Shown here one piece after another: positions 54,236-62,948 of a stretch of 64,000 bases of DNA. Under the pieces are notes generated by a model. That model was not told the DNA's origin. It searched no databases and was given only the letters and a program-made list of their open reading frames with translations. The translations under genes were made by a program, and so were the position numbers. The stretch is from Chryseobacterium lathyri (lineage in GTDB: Bacteria > Bacteroidota > Bacteroidia > Flavobacteriales > Weeksellaceae), in NCBI RefSeq assembly GCF_003290185.1, contig NZ_QNFY01000003.1, positions 1 to 64,000 on the forward strand, in the 5' to 3' direction. Within the stretch, counting starts at the first letter, position 1; every line of letters starts with the position of its first letter.

Positions 54236-55654
54236 ATGAATTCAATTAAAAATATAGCATATATCGCATTGATCTCAGGAGTTGCCGTTTCGTGCAAAGT
54301 TCAGAAATATGAACAGCCTGAAGTGAAAATGCCTGAAGCTTTCAGAAGTGACAGTATCGTTGCGGATGTTCAGGACAATATAGCAAAGACCAGCTACAAG
54401 GACTTTTTTAAAGACCCGGTTCTGGTTGGTCTTATCGACAAAGCCATTGCACAGAATAATAATTTTCTTGTGGCATTAAAACAGATAGAATACGCCTCCC
54501 TTGCTTATAACCAAAGCAAGTGGGGGAATGTTCCCACCATCAGTGCAACGGTAGGAAATGCCAGTATCAGCCGACCTTCAGACAACAGTATGAACGGAAT
54601 GATGGCCGGACAGTTCATGGGAAAAAAATATACAGAAGATTATACCACATCGGTCAACATTTCATGGGAAGCAGATATCTGGGGAAAGATCAGAGGAAGA
54701 AAAGAACAGGCTCTGACAGAATATCTTAAAACCCAGGAAGCGGCAAAAGCGGTGAAAACCCAGCTGGTGGCTTCAGTAGTGCAGGGATATTACAACTTAC
54801 TCATGCTGGATACCCAGTTGCAGATCACAAAATCCAATCTGGAATATTCGGATACGACCCTGAAGTTTTTAACCAAGCAGCAGGAATTAGGTTTAACGAC
54901 TGCTCTTGCCGTGCAGCAACAGGAAATTGTAAAAGATCAGATCTTAAAGACGATTCCTGCCATTGAAAGTTCTATCGCAGTTCAGGAAAATGCATTGAGT
55001 CTTCTGACAGGCTCCATGCCTGATAAGATTGAAAGAAGTGCAAGCCTGAATAATGTACAATCGCCGGACAGAATTGCAGCAGGAATTCCTTCAGAGCTGT
55101 TAAGCTACAGACCGGATATTAAAACCGCAGAACTCGAAGTAAGGAAAAGTGCAGCAGCTATTCATGTTGCAAAAGTGAGCATGTATCCTTCCCTGAATAT
55201 TACTGCTCAGGGTGGACTGAATGCTTTCCAGGCCAGTCACTGGTTCAGTGTTCCCGGTTCACTTTTCGGAATGGCGGCAGGAATGATTGCACAGCCTATT
55301 TTAAACGGAAAACAGTTAAAAACGCAGTATGAGCAGTCTAAAGTGCTGGCAGATCAGGCTGAAATTAATTTTAAACAATCCGTTTTAAAAGCGGTTGGAG
55401 AAGTTTCTGATGCGCTGGTACAGATCCAGAAGCTGGAAGAACAGCAGAAAATTGCAGAAGGATTAGCTGCGAAATCCGGTGAAGCCGTGAAGAAAGCTGA
55501 TATTTTATTTAAATACAATTCAGCAACATATGTGGAAGTAATCATCGCGCAAAGCAATAAGCTTCAGGCAGAACTGGACCTCGCTTCCCTGAAAGCCCAA
55601 CGCTTAAATGCTATTACATCTCTATATAGAGCGGTTGGCGGCGGCTGGCAATAA
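54236..55654 (+). CDS. RND outer-membrane factor lipoprotein (OprM/NodT type)
   Basis: About 472 residues from ATG 54236; ATG 54224 would add four residues. The lipobox VAVSC (Cys20) marks a lipid-anchored TolC-like channel. It shows two repeated coiled-coil units, a characteristic SWEADIWGKIRGRKEQALTEY segment and LLSYRPDIKTAELEVRKS. It forms the exit duct for the pump encoded just upstream. A terminator follows. Confidence 0.88.
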   Translation: MNSIKNIAYIALISGVAVSCKVQKYEQPEVKMPEAFRSDSIVADVQDNIAKTSYKDFFKDPVLVGLIDKAIAQNNNFLVALKQIEYASLAYNQSKWGNVPTISATVGNASISRPSDNSMNGMMAGQFMGKKYTEDYTTSVNISWEADIWGKIRGRKEQALTEYLKTQEAAKAVKTQLVASVVQGYYNLLMLDTQLQITKSNLEYSDTTLKFLTKQQELGLTTALAVQQQEIVKDQILKTIPAIESSIAVQENALSLLTGSMPDKIERSASLNNVQSPDRIAAGIPSELLSYRPDIKTAELEVRKSAAAIHVAKVSMYPSLNITAQGGLNAFQASHWFSVPGSLFGMAAGMIAQPILNGKQLKTQYEQSKVLADQAEINFKQSVLKAVGEVSDALVQIQKLEEQQKIAEGLAAKSGEAVKKADILFKYNSATYVEVIIAQSNKLQAELDLASLKAQRLNAITSLYRAVGGGWQ

Positions 55655-55663
55655 AGTAAAATG

Positions 55664-55699
55664 AAACCTGCTTCGTCTATAAGGATGCAGCAGGTTTTT
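55664..55699 (+). terminator. Terminator of the RND operon
   Basis: AAACCTGCT pairs with GCAGGTTT across a 14-nt loop and runs into a T tract, 10 nt after the stop codon. Confidence 0.7.
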
Positions 55700-55713
55700 A
55701 AACTATAATCATT

Positions 55714-56268
55714 ATGAAGAATACAAATATACATGAAGGTATTATTCTTATTCCTGATTTCAGCGGGTTTACTGAATTTGTGTTCAATACGAAACTTTAT
55801 ACAGGAGAATATATTGTAAGACAACTACTATCTACGCTAATCGATATGAATGATCAGTATTTTGAAATTTCTGAGATCGAGGGCGATGCCATTTTATTTT
55901 ACAGATATGATGACAAACCGTCCTATCAGAATATTTCAACGATGCTTTGGAAAATGCGGGATGCTTTTAACCAAAAGATAAAAGAATTGAGCAAGGAGCT
56001 CAGTACAGCCATTGACATGTCGTTGAAATTCATCGTTCACTATGGAAAGTTTTCACAGTATACGATCGGAAATTTTAAAAAGCTTTACGGTAAAACAGTA
56101 GTAGAGGCCCATCAGATGCTGAAAAATGAATTTGCCGAGCAGCCGTCTTACGCCCTGTTCAGTAATTCTTTTCTGGAAAACAGCGGAAACAGCGAGTCAG
56201 AAACCAATACACAGAAATATCATCTGCCGGAAGGAGGAATGATTCATTATTTTGAAAGTGTCAACTAG
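55714..56268 (+). CDS. DUF2652 family protein
   Basis: A 184-residue protein with the family opening GIILIPDFSGFTEFVFNT and the segment EISEIEGDAILFY. DUF2652 proteins are thought to be related to class III nucleotide cyclase folds, but the enzymatic role is not established. Asp residues near the start and in EGDA are at places comparable with the cyclase metal site. It lies alone between two terminators. Confidence 0.75.
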   Translation: MKNTNIHEGIILIPDFSGFTEFVFNTKLYTGEYIVRQLLSTLIDMNDQYFEISEIEGDAILFYRYDDKPSYQNISTMLWKMRDAFNQKIKELSKELSTAIDMSLKFIVHYGKFSQYTIGNFKKLYGKTVVEAHQMLKNEFAEQPSYALFSNSFLENSGNSESETNTQKYHLPEGGMIHYFESVN

Positions 56269-56306
56269 CATATCTATTTTTTAATCCTTGTAAATTTGCT
56301 ATGTGA

Positions 56307-56335
56307 TGCCCGGGCGAGATCCGGGCATTTTTTTT
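56307..56335 (+). terminator. Intrinsic terminator after DUF2652
   Basis: TGCCCGG pairs with CCGGGCA across a 7-nt loop, followed by eight T. It lies 38 nt after the stop codon. Confidence 0.9.
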
Positions 56336-56498
56336 GTGGATGAAAGTGACAGGGGTTCTTGATAGTATCACTTGATATTATCATAAGGTGTATGGTAAAG
56401 AAATTACTATTGAAGTCAATGCTGACGAAGGAATTGAGTAAAAAAAAGAAACTAAAAAAATAAGTAGCTCTTTCAATCTGTAGTACCGACCAATCATT

Positions 56499-56698
56499 GA
56501 CCTAAGAAACTGGAGCGTAAAGAAAATGAAATCTGTGAACGTAAAGAAAACTCTTTTGTCTGAGTGCGGGACAAAATAAGATTCTAAACATAGAGCGCTA
56601 CCGCACGAGTTTTAGAGTTTTTAGAGAACAGATTTCATTTTTAGCGGAAGGTTTTAAGTCTTGAACTTTTGGTTCATTTTGCTTCAAGGCAAAAGAAC
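56499..56698 (+). repeat. 200-bp hairpin repeat, copy E (divergent)
   Basis: The fifth and most diverged copy. Its lower stem AAAATGAAATCTGT pairs perfectly with ACAGATTTCATTTT, and its upper stem AAAACTCT with AGAGTTTT. Both helices differ in sequence from the other copies yet stay paired. The apical GTGCGG / CCGCAC helix and the final AAAAGAAC arm are conserved. Confidence 0.85.
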
Positions 56699-56708
56699 AT
56701 TAAATAAA

Positions 56709-56736
56709 AAAAAAGCAGGTTCAATGGAACCTGCTT
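56709..56736 (-). terminator. Terminator of the GH3 gene
   Basis: On the minus strand, AGCAGGTTC and GAACCTGCT form a 9-bp stem followed by a run of nine T. It lies 31 nt past the GH3 stop codon. Confidence 0.85.
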
Positions 56737-56766
56737 TACATTATATTTTTACAATACTATTGTCAA

Positions 56767-59028
56767 TTACTTCAATGTAAACTTCACCTTCGTCTTAATC
56801 GCATCCGAAGAATTTCCAATCTGCGCCTCAAAATCTCCAGGCTCAGCCGTCCATTCATGCTTATCTGCATCAAAATAGCTCAATGCCGTTTTATCAATCG
56901 TGAAAGTCACTTCCTTCTGCTCACCGGGATTTAGATATACCTTTTCGAAACCTTTCAGTTCCTTTGCAGGACGTGGTACAGAAGCTTTATTATCACTGAT
57001 GTATAACTGGGCTACTTCAGCACCGGCTTTCTTCCCTGTATTTTTTACAGTTACGGTGAATGTGATCTTATCGTCCTGGGATATCACTTTTTTATCAGCA
57101 GAAGCCTTTCCAAACTCAAATGTAGTGTAGCTCAATCCATGCCCGAAGCTGAACAAAGGCTTGATTTTCTTCGTATCATGCCAACGATAGCCTACAAAAA
57201 CACCCTCATTATAAGTAATATTGATCGGGTTTTTCTGATCTTTTCCTTTTCCGGCTGCCAGTTCATCTTTTTGTCCCGGATATTCTCCCAACTGATGGGC
57301 TGAATTATCTTCCAGCTTCACAGGGAAAGTAAACGGAAGTTTTCCCGACGGGTTTGCATCACCAGCCAATACAGAAGCGATAGAATTTCCGGCCTCGGAA
57401 CCAAGATACCAGGACTGTACAACAGAAGGAACTTCTTTAATCCATGGCATAGCCACCGCGTTTCCGGAAACCAGAACAACTGCAAGATTTTTATTCGCTT
57501 TTGCTAATGCGGAAATCAAATTGTCCTGATTGTAGGGAAGTCCGTAACTTTTTCTGTCGTTCCCTTCACTGTCCTGGAAGTCAGACTTATTCAATCCTCC
57601 TACGAAAATCACATAGTCGGATTTTTTGGCTAATTCTACAGCTTCGTTCAATAATTCAGCTGCAGAACGGTCATCTTTCAGGTCCTGTCCGGATTTTACC
57701 CCGTTATATTCTCCGCCGATGTCACCTACATAACCCCTTGCATACTGTACATCAGTCTGCTTTCCAAACCTGGATTTGATTCCGTCTAATGGAAGGGTTT
57801 CATATTTTACTTTTAAAGAAGAAGATCCGCCGCCAACCGTCATGATCTTGATGGCATTTTCACCGATAACGGCAATTTTTTTAGCTTTATTAATATCGAT
57901 AGGAAGTATATTTCCCTGATTTTTCAGCAAAACAATTCCTTCTTCGCCAATCTCTTTGGCTACGGCTTTATGTTCTTCAGAAGCAATATTTCCGAAAGGT
58001 TTATTCCTGTTCATCGTAGTTTTGTAGGCTAAACGAAGTAATCTGGTTACTTTATCGTCAAGTTCCTGTGTTCCTACTTTTCCAGCTTTGATGAGGTCTA
58101 AATAAGGTTTTGCTAAATAATAATTGTCGTAAGCATTTTTAGTTCCGGCAGAAAGTCCATTCGTCCAGCTCCCGAATTCAAGATCCAGTCCATTATGGAT
58201 AGCCTGTTCCGTATTGTTGACCGCTCCCCAGTCCGATACTACAACGCCTTTATAACCCCATTCTTTTTTCAGAATGTCATTTAAAAGATATTGATTCTGG
58301 CTGGCATACTGATTTTTGTACATATCATAAGCACCCATGATCGTCCAGGAATCCCCTTCCGTTACTGCTGCTTTGAAAGGTGGAAGATAGATTTCATAAA
58401 GCGTCCTGTCATCTACATTAACATTGCTTGTATGACGGAACATTTCTTGATTGTTTAGAGCAAAATGCTTCACAGAAGTCGCTACACCATTGGATTGCAC
58501 CCCCTGGATGTACGGAACTACCATTTTTGAAGTTAAATAAGGATCTTCACCCATATATTCGAAGTTTCTTCCGTTCAAAGGTGTTCTGTAGATATTGACA
58601 CCGGGTCCGAGAAGAATATCTTTTTTTCTGTATCGGGCTTCTTCGCCCAGAGCTTTTCCATAATTCCAGGACATTTTTTTGTTCCATGTTGCAGAAAGCG
58701 CAGTGAGGGCGGGGTAGGCAATGATAGAGTCATTCGTCCAACCGGCCTGGTCCCATTCGTCCCACATCACTTCCGGACGTACGCCGTGAGGACCGTCTGT
58801 GGTCCAGAATTCAGGAATTCCCAGTCTTGGAACACCGGGTGAGCTGAATTTGGACTGTGCATGCAGCATAGCCACCTTTTCTTCTACGGTCATTCGGGAA
58901 AGAGCATCCTGAATACGCTGCTCTACAGGTTTTGATTCATCTAAATAAACGGGTTGAGTATGATTCTGAGCCATATATGAAGCGGCAATAAAAGTGAATA
59001 AACTTACAATGGCGGTTTTTTTGAACAT
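56767..59028 (-). CDS. bglX: Secreted beta-glucosidase, glycoside hydrolase family 3
   Basis: A 753-residue enzyme with a signal peptide ending near residue 20. The GH3 N-terminal barrel carries the nucleophile Asp266 in KGVVVSDWGAV and the substrate-site segment SVKHFALNNQE. An alpha/beta sandwich domain (KIAVIGENAIKIMTVGGGSS) and a C-terminal fibronectin-III-like domain follow. It should cleave beta-linked glucose units of oligosaccharides in the periplasm. Length and domain order match BglX-type enzymes. It is a single gene with its own terminator. Confidence 0.88.
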   Translation of the reverse strand: MFKKTAIVSLFTFIAASYMAQNHTQPVYLDESKPVEQRIQDALSRMTVEEKVAMLHAQSKFSSPGVPRLGIPEFWTTDGPHGVRPEVMWDEWDQAGWTNDSIIAYPALTALSATWNKKMSWNYGKALGEEARYRKKDILLGPGVNIYRTPLNGRNFEYMGEDPYLTSKMVVPYIQGVQSNGVATSVKHFALNNQEMFRHTSNVNVDDRTLYEIYLPPFKAAVTEGDSWTIMGAYDMYKNQYASQNQYLLNDILKKEWGYKGVVVSDWGAVNNTEQAIHNGLDLEFGSWTNGLSAGTKNAYDNYYLAKPYLDLIKAGKVGTQELDDKVTRLLRLAYKTTMNRNKPFGNIASEEHKAVAKEIGEEGIVLLKNQGNILPIDINKAKKIAVIGENAIKIMTVGGGSSSLKVKYETLPLDGIKSRFGKQTDVQYARGYVGDIGGEYNGVKSGQDLKDDRSAAELLNEAVELAKKSDYVIFVGGLNKSDFQDSEGNDRKSYGLPYNQDNLISALAKANKNLAVVLVSGNAVAMPWIKEVPSVVQSWYLGSEAGNSIASVLAGDANPSGKLPFTFPVKLEDNSAHQLGEYPGQKDELAAGKGKDQKNPINITYNEGVFVGYRWHDTKKIKPLFSFGHGLSYTTFEFGKASADKKVISQDDKITFTVTVKNTGKKAGAEVAQLYISDNKASVPRPAKELKGFEKVYLNPGEQKEVTFTIDKTALSYFDADKHEWTAEPGDFEAQIGNSSDAIKTKVKFTLK

Positions 59029-59253
59029 AAAATGCCTTTTTATTGATTAACAACAAAAGTAAGTAAAATTTTTATTATCTCAAATTGAGAAAATAAATTT
59101 AATCAATAAATTTATTTGATCTCGGGCTTCGAAGTTTGAGGGTAGGAGAGTGGGGGGTATGGGTTTCGTATTCCTAGGTTTTGAGCTCTAAACCTCTCTG
59201 GCTCTTAAACCCCAGTAACCGTAACAAATTCATCACCAATTACTCATTACTGA
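59029..59253. other. Intergenic region between bglX and metQ
   Basis: Two minus-strand genes are separated by 225 bp. The bglX-proximal half is A/T-rich (promoter side). The metQ side has G-rich sequence near 59140-59160. No gene and no clear terminator was found. Confidence 0.35.
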
Positions 59254-60072
59254 TCACTCATGATCCTCCCATCCCTTTACAGCGCCACCTTTAAAGATCT
59301 CATCAGCTTTTTTAGCCACTTCATCAGACTGGTAGGCCTTGACAAAGTTTTTAACTTTGGCAGAATTTTTATTGTCATGGGTCGCAACGATTACATTGAC
59401 GTATGGAGAATCTTTATCCTCGCTGAAGACGCCCTGTTTAGCAGGATCTAATCCAGCTTGTGATGCGAAATTATTGTTGATAATCGCGATAACTACTTCT
59501 TTGTCGTCCAAAACTCTTGGAAGTTGTGGAGCTTCAATCTCTAGGATTTTAAGCTGCTTAGGATTTTCGGTGATATCGGTAACTTTTGGCAGTAATCCTG
59601 TTCCTTCTTTCAGTTTTAAAAGTCCGTTTTTCTGAAGAAGAAGGAGGGAACGTCCTTCGTTGGTGGGGTCATTGGGAATCACAATTGTACTCCCGTTCTG
59701 AAGCTGGCTGATTGTTCTGATCTTTTTTGAATAAGCTACAATAGGATACACAAAAGTATTTCCTACCACAGCCAGTTTATAGCCTCTCTGCTTCGACTGC
59801 TCGTTCAGGTAAGGAACATGCTGGAAAGCATTGGCTTCAATATCTCCGTTGTTCAAAGCCTCATTAGGGACCACATAATCATTGAAGGGAATCAGTTCCA
59901 CATCAAGATTGTATTTTTCCTTGGCTACTTTTTTAGCAGCTTCGGCAATTTCCAGTTCCGGGCCGTAAGTAATTCCTACCACGATATGATTCGGATCATC
60001 TTTCTTTCCTGAACATGCGTTGAATACGAGAAGTCCAGCCGCTAAAACGGCTATGATTTTTATCTTTTTCAT
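59254..60072 (-). CDS. metQ: Methionine ABC transporter substrate-binding lipoprotein
   Basis: A 272-residue NlpA/MetQ-family lipoprotein (lipobox VFNAC, Cys20) with the family pattern ITYGPELEIAEAAKKVA, GDIEANAFQHVPYL and VIPNDPTNEGRSLLLL. It binds methionine in the periplasm and hands it to MetI. It is the last gene of the operon and lies 85 nt after metI, with a hairpin in the gap that may set the relative level of metQ message. Regulation is probably by the upstream leader attenuator. Confidence 0.92.
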   Translation of the reverse strand: MKKIKIIAVLAAGLLVFNACSGKKDDPNHIVVGITYGPELEIAEAAKKVAKEKYNLDVELIPFNDYVVPNEALNNGDIEANAFQHVPYLNEQSKQRGYKLAVVGNTFVYPIVAYSKKIRTISQLQNGSTIVIPNDPTNEGRSLLLLQKNGLLKLKEGTGLLPKVTDITENPKQLKILEIEAPQLPRVLDDKEVVIAIINNNFASQAGLDPAKQGVFSEDKDSPYVNVIVATHDNKNSAKVKNFVKAYQSDEVAKKADEIFKGGAVKGWEDHE

Positions 60073-60087
60073 TAGATTTTTTTATCA

Positions 60088-60121
60088 TTAAGGTAGCTGA
60101 GGCACTCGAAGCCACCTTTAA
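60088..60121 (-). promoter_or_regulatory. Hairpin between metI and metQ
   Basis: On the minus strand, TTAAAGGTGGCTTCGAG pairs with CTCAGCTACCTTAA with a few irregular positions. No T tract follows, so it is more likely an mRNA-stabilising or processing stem than a terminator. Confidence 0.5.
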
Positions 60122-60157
60122 TTATTAGAATTATATTTTAAATTTCCGGTTTTTGAC

Positions 60158-60814
60158 TTACCTGTGATCAAATTTTTTAGCCAATCTGTCACCCGCAAAC
60201 TGAATAATAAACACCAGTGCTACCAACAGCACTAATACCACGTTCATAATCACAGCATCATAACCGATGTAACCGTATTGATATCCGATCTGTCCCAGTC
60301 CACCGGCTCCCAAAGCTCCACCCATTGCAGAATAACCCACCAAAGTGATCAGGGTGATCGCTGCATTGTTGATCAGGGAAGGAAGCGCTTCAGGAAGCAA
60401 GACTTTCCGGATAATCTGCAAAGGGGATGCACCCAAAGCTCTGGCTGTTTCTATCAAGCCATGCGGAACCTCAAGAAGGCTGTTTTCTACCAGTCTGGCG
60501 ATAAACGGAGCTGCTCCTACACTTAACGGTACCAAAGCGGCATTCATACCGATGGAAGTTCCAATGATCACCCTTGTGAAAGGGATCATCCAGACAATTA
60601 AAATAATAAAAGGAATGGACCTGAAAATATTAACCAGAATAGAAATAATCCTGTAATAAATTTTGTTTTCCAGCAGCTGTCCTTTTCTTGTTAAAAACAA
60701 TAAAATTCCTACCGGAAGGCCTAAAACAAATCCAAAAAATCCTGAAACAAACGTCATATAAACCGTCTCCCAAAGTCCCTTTCCCAAAAGAGCAATTACC
60801 GAGTCACTAAGCAT
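60158..60814 (-). CDS. metI: Methionine ABC transporter permease
   Basis: A 218-residue permease with five hydrophobic segments and the MetI EAA loop LIETARALGASPLQIIRKVLLPEALP. It forms the inner-membrane channel for D/L-methionine together with MetN. Its start overlaps the metN stop by 8 nt, so translation is coupled. Length is normal for MetI. Confidence 0.92.
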   Translation of the reverse strand: MLSDSVIALLGKGLWETVYMTFVSGFFGFVLGLPVGILLFLTRKGQLLENKIYYRIISILVNIFRSIPFIILIVWMIPFTRVIIGTSIGMNAALVPLSVGAAPFIARLVENSLLEVPHGLIETARALGASPLQIIRKVLLPEALPSLINNAAITLITLVGYSAMGGALGAGGLGQIGYQYGYIGYDAVIMNVVLVLLVALVFIIQFAGDRLAKKFDHR

Positions 60815-61835
60815 ATCCTTTTACTGTATTTTGAATTTTATTCTGGTTAAAATAATAGATCGCTTTCTGGTTTTCTTCGGTTTCACCCTGCAGCTGAAGC
60901 AGAAGTTTTCCGAAATTAGAGTCACCGAGATATTCTACATCGGCTTTCAGAAGTCGGTAAGGTATTTTGTATTGATCATAAAGCGTTGAAAGCAGTTTTT
61001 CAACACTGATATGTTCATTGAGTTCTATTTCAACCAGCGGAAATAAACCGTCTTGCGGCTCTTTCTGAAGTTTTTTATTGAGTTCCTGAGGAATCGTCAT
61101 GATATCTGAATTTATAAATTGTCGGATCACCGGATTTTCTTTATCCGAGATGATCTCGCTTAATGTTCCTTTTGCTAATAATTTTCCTTTGTCTATAACC
61201 GCCACATGATTGCAAACGGCCTTGATGACTTCCATTTCATGCGTGATAAGCAGGATGGTAATACCAAGCCTTTGGTTAATATCCCTCAAAAGCTGCAGAA
61301 TAGACTGTGTGGTTGCCGGATCCAGCGCGCTTGTGGCTTCGTCACAGAGAAGGAGGTAAGGATCATTCGCTAAAGCCCTTGCGATGGCTACTCTTTGCTT
61401 CTGCCCTCCGGAAAGGCTTTTGGGGTAATCATTGGCCTTTTCTTCCAGTCCTACGATCTTCAGCAGTTCATTTACTTTTCTCTTAATCTCATCTTTACTG
61501 ATGTGATCCAGTTCTAATGAAAGTGCTACATTATCAAAAACCGTTCTCGAGGAAAGCAGATTGAAATGCTGGAAAATCATACCTATTTTTTTCCGTTCAG
61601 CAGCGAGCTGTTTTGAGCTTAGCTGAATGAAATCCTTCCCGTTGATGATGATCTGACCTTCATCAGGTCTTTCCAGAAGATTCACAGTACGGATCAAAGT
61701 ACTTTTTCCTGCCCCGGAAAACCCGATGATCCCAACAATATCTCCTTTTTCTATGCTCAGGCTTACCTGATCCAGAGCTTTGAAGGACTGCTTTTTCTGA
61801 TGAAATGTCTTTGAAATGTTTTTGATTTCTATCAT
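60807..61835 (-). CDS. metN: Methionine ABC transporter ATPase with NIL domain
   Basis: A 342-residue ATPase with Walker A GFSGAGKST, signature LSGGQKQRVAIARAL and Walker B LLLCDEATSALDP. The C-terminal NIL regulatory domain (about 265-342) binds methionine and slows transport when internal methionine is high. It lies 21 nt downstream of the DMT permease gene, so the four genes form one operon under the leader attenuator. Confidence 0.93.
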   Translation of the reverse strand: MIEIKNISKTFHQKKQSFKALDQVSLSIEKGDIVGIIGFSGAGKSTLIRTVNLLERPDEGQIIINGKDFIQLSSKQLAAERKKIGMIFQHFNLLSSRTVFDNVALSLELDHISKDEIKRKVNELLKIVGLEEKANDYPKSLSGGQKQRVAIARALANDPYLLLCDEATSALDPATTQSILQLLRDINQRLGITILLITHEMEVIKAVCNHVAVIDKGKLLAKGTLSEIISDKENPVIRQFINSDIMTIPQELNKKLQKEPQDGLFPLVEIELNEHISVEKLLSTLYDQYKIPYRLLKADVEYLGDSNFGKLLLQLQGETEENQKAIYYFNQNKIQNTVKGYA

Positions 61836-61856
61836 TTTTAATGTCTAGTTTTAATT

Positions 61857-62852
61857 TTAAATAGGCTGATACGGTCGTGATGTCTTATTGAAAAACCGTT
61901 TCATTCTTCTTATCTTCACTTTTGATCTTTTTGAAAGTTTGAAGTACTTAGTTACATTGGTGAGCAAAACTCCCACTAAGATCACGGATAATCCGTAGAG
62001 CTGACTTCCGTTAATAGTCTGTCCTGCTACGATCCAGCCTGCCAATACGGTAACAATAGGGTTGATATAAGTATGTGTACTTACCAAAGCTGCAGGTTTT
62101 ACGGAAAGCAGCCATATGTAAGATAAATAAGCGACTATCGATCCGAAGAACACCAGGAACAGAACACCAGCCCATGCCGATACCGGAACATTGGAGAATG
62201 AAAAACCATGCCATTCTTTTCTGAATGCAGCAATAATAAAGGCGGCAACACCTGCTGTGATTAATTGCTGGGCAATGTTCATAAATGTGGATTGTGAGGC
62301 CGGGTTTTTCTTTGAATATAAAGATCCCAAAACCCAGGCCACAGAACTTAATGCCAGTACAATAAATGCGGTGATTCGAAGGTTTCCGTCTGTTGCTGCA
62401 TGGTGTGCACTGGAAACGCTTCCGTTCAGGAATAAGATTAAGCCTACAAATCCAATAATTAGACCTATTGGGATGAATTTATCTGAAAAATAATACTTCC
62501 AGTTTTTCTTATCAATAGCAATAAACCAGAACGGTCCCGTTGCAATGGCAATCGCTGCTTCAGAAGCCGATACATACTGCTCGCCCCAGGCGACAAGACC
62601 GGTTCCACCAGTAAGAATAAGGATTCCTGTGACGGCATTCTTTTTCCAGTTGATGAGAGAATTGGCTTTTTCACCCTTAGCAAGCAGCCAGCCTATCATC
62701 AGAAGCCCTGCCGCCAGGAAACGGAATCCGGAAAGAATAAAAGGAGGAAACCCTTTAAGACCGAATGAAATGGCGAGGAATGTAATTCCCCAAATCACGT
62801 AAATATTGATAAAAGCCACCGGCACCAGCCAGCTGTTTTTAGAAGTGCTCAT
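61857..62852 (-). CDS. EamA-family (DMT) permease heading the methionine operon
   Basis: A 331-residue drug/metabolite transporter with two EamA repeats and about ten hydrophobic segments (start VAFINIYVIWGITFLAISFG; loop YVSASEAAIAIATGPFWFI). Family members move amino acids, nucleobases or drugs. Its place as first gene behind the Met-rich leader suggests a role in methionine, cysteine or related thiol transport, in either direction. The basic tail (KRSKVKIRRMKRFF) is cytoplasmic. The family is sure; the substrate is inferred. Confidence 0.82.
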   Translation of the reverse strand: MSTSKNSWLVPVAFINIYVIWGITFLAISFGLKGFPPFILSGFRFLAAGLLMIGWLLAKGEKANSLINWKKNAVTGILILTGGTGLVAWGEQYVSASEAAIAIATGPFWFIAIDKKNWKYYFSDKFIPIGLIIGFVGLILFLNGSVSSAHHAATDGNLRITAFIVLALSSVAWVLGSLYSKKNPASQSTFMNIAQQLITAGVAAFIIAAFRKEWHGFSFSNVPVSAWAGVLFLVFFGSIVAYLSYIWLLSVKPAALVSTHTYINPIVTVLAGWIVAGQTINGSQLYGLSVILVGVLLTNVTKYFKLSKRSKVKIRRMKRFFNKTSRPYQPI

Positions 62853-62880
62853 TCTGTATGTTTTTTGTGTAATGTGTACT

Positions 62881-62915
62881 AAAATAAAAAGGCCCTACAA
62901 CGTGGTAAGGCCTTT
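62881..62915 (-). terminator. Attenuator terminator upstream of the methionine operon
   Basis: On the minus strand, AAAGGCCTTAC (62915-62905) pairs with GTAGGGCCTTT (62898-62888) across the loop CACGTT and is followed by TTATTTT. The 11-bp stem has one G-T wobble. It sits between the leader ORF stop and the first structural gene, 28 nt before its start codon. Confidence 0.9.
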
Positions 62916-62948
62916 AGAATATGTAATATAAAAATAAGGTCAGCCACG
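62901..62948 (-). promoter_or_regulatory. Antiterminator of the Met leader
   Basis: CGTGG in the last two sense codons of the leader ORF (62948-62944) can pair with CCACG in the terminator loop region (62905-62901). The following CCTT (62939-62936) pairs with AAGG in the terminator 5' arm (62914-62911). The two helices are nested, and forming them removes the terminator's 5' arm. A ribosome stalled on the Met codons leaves CGTGG free; a ribosome at the stop codon covers it. Confidence 0.7.
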
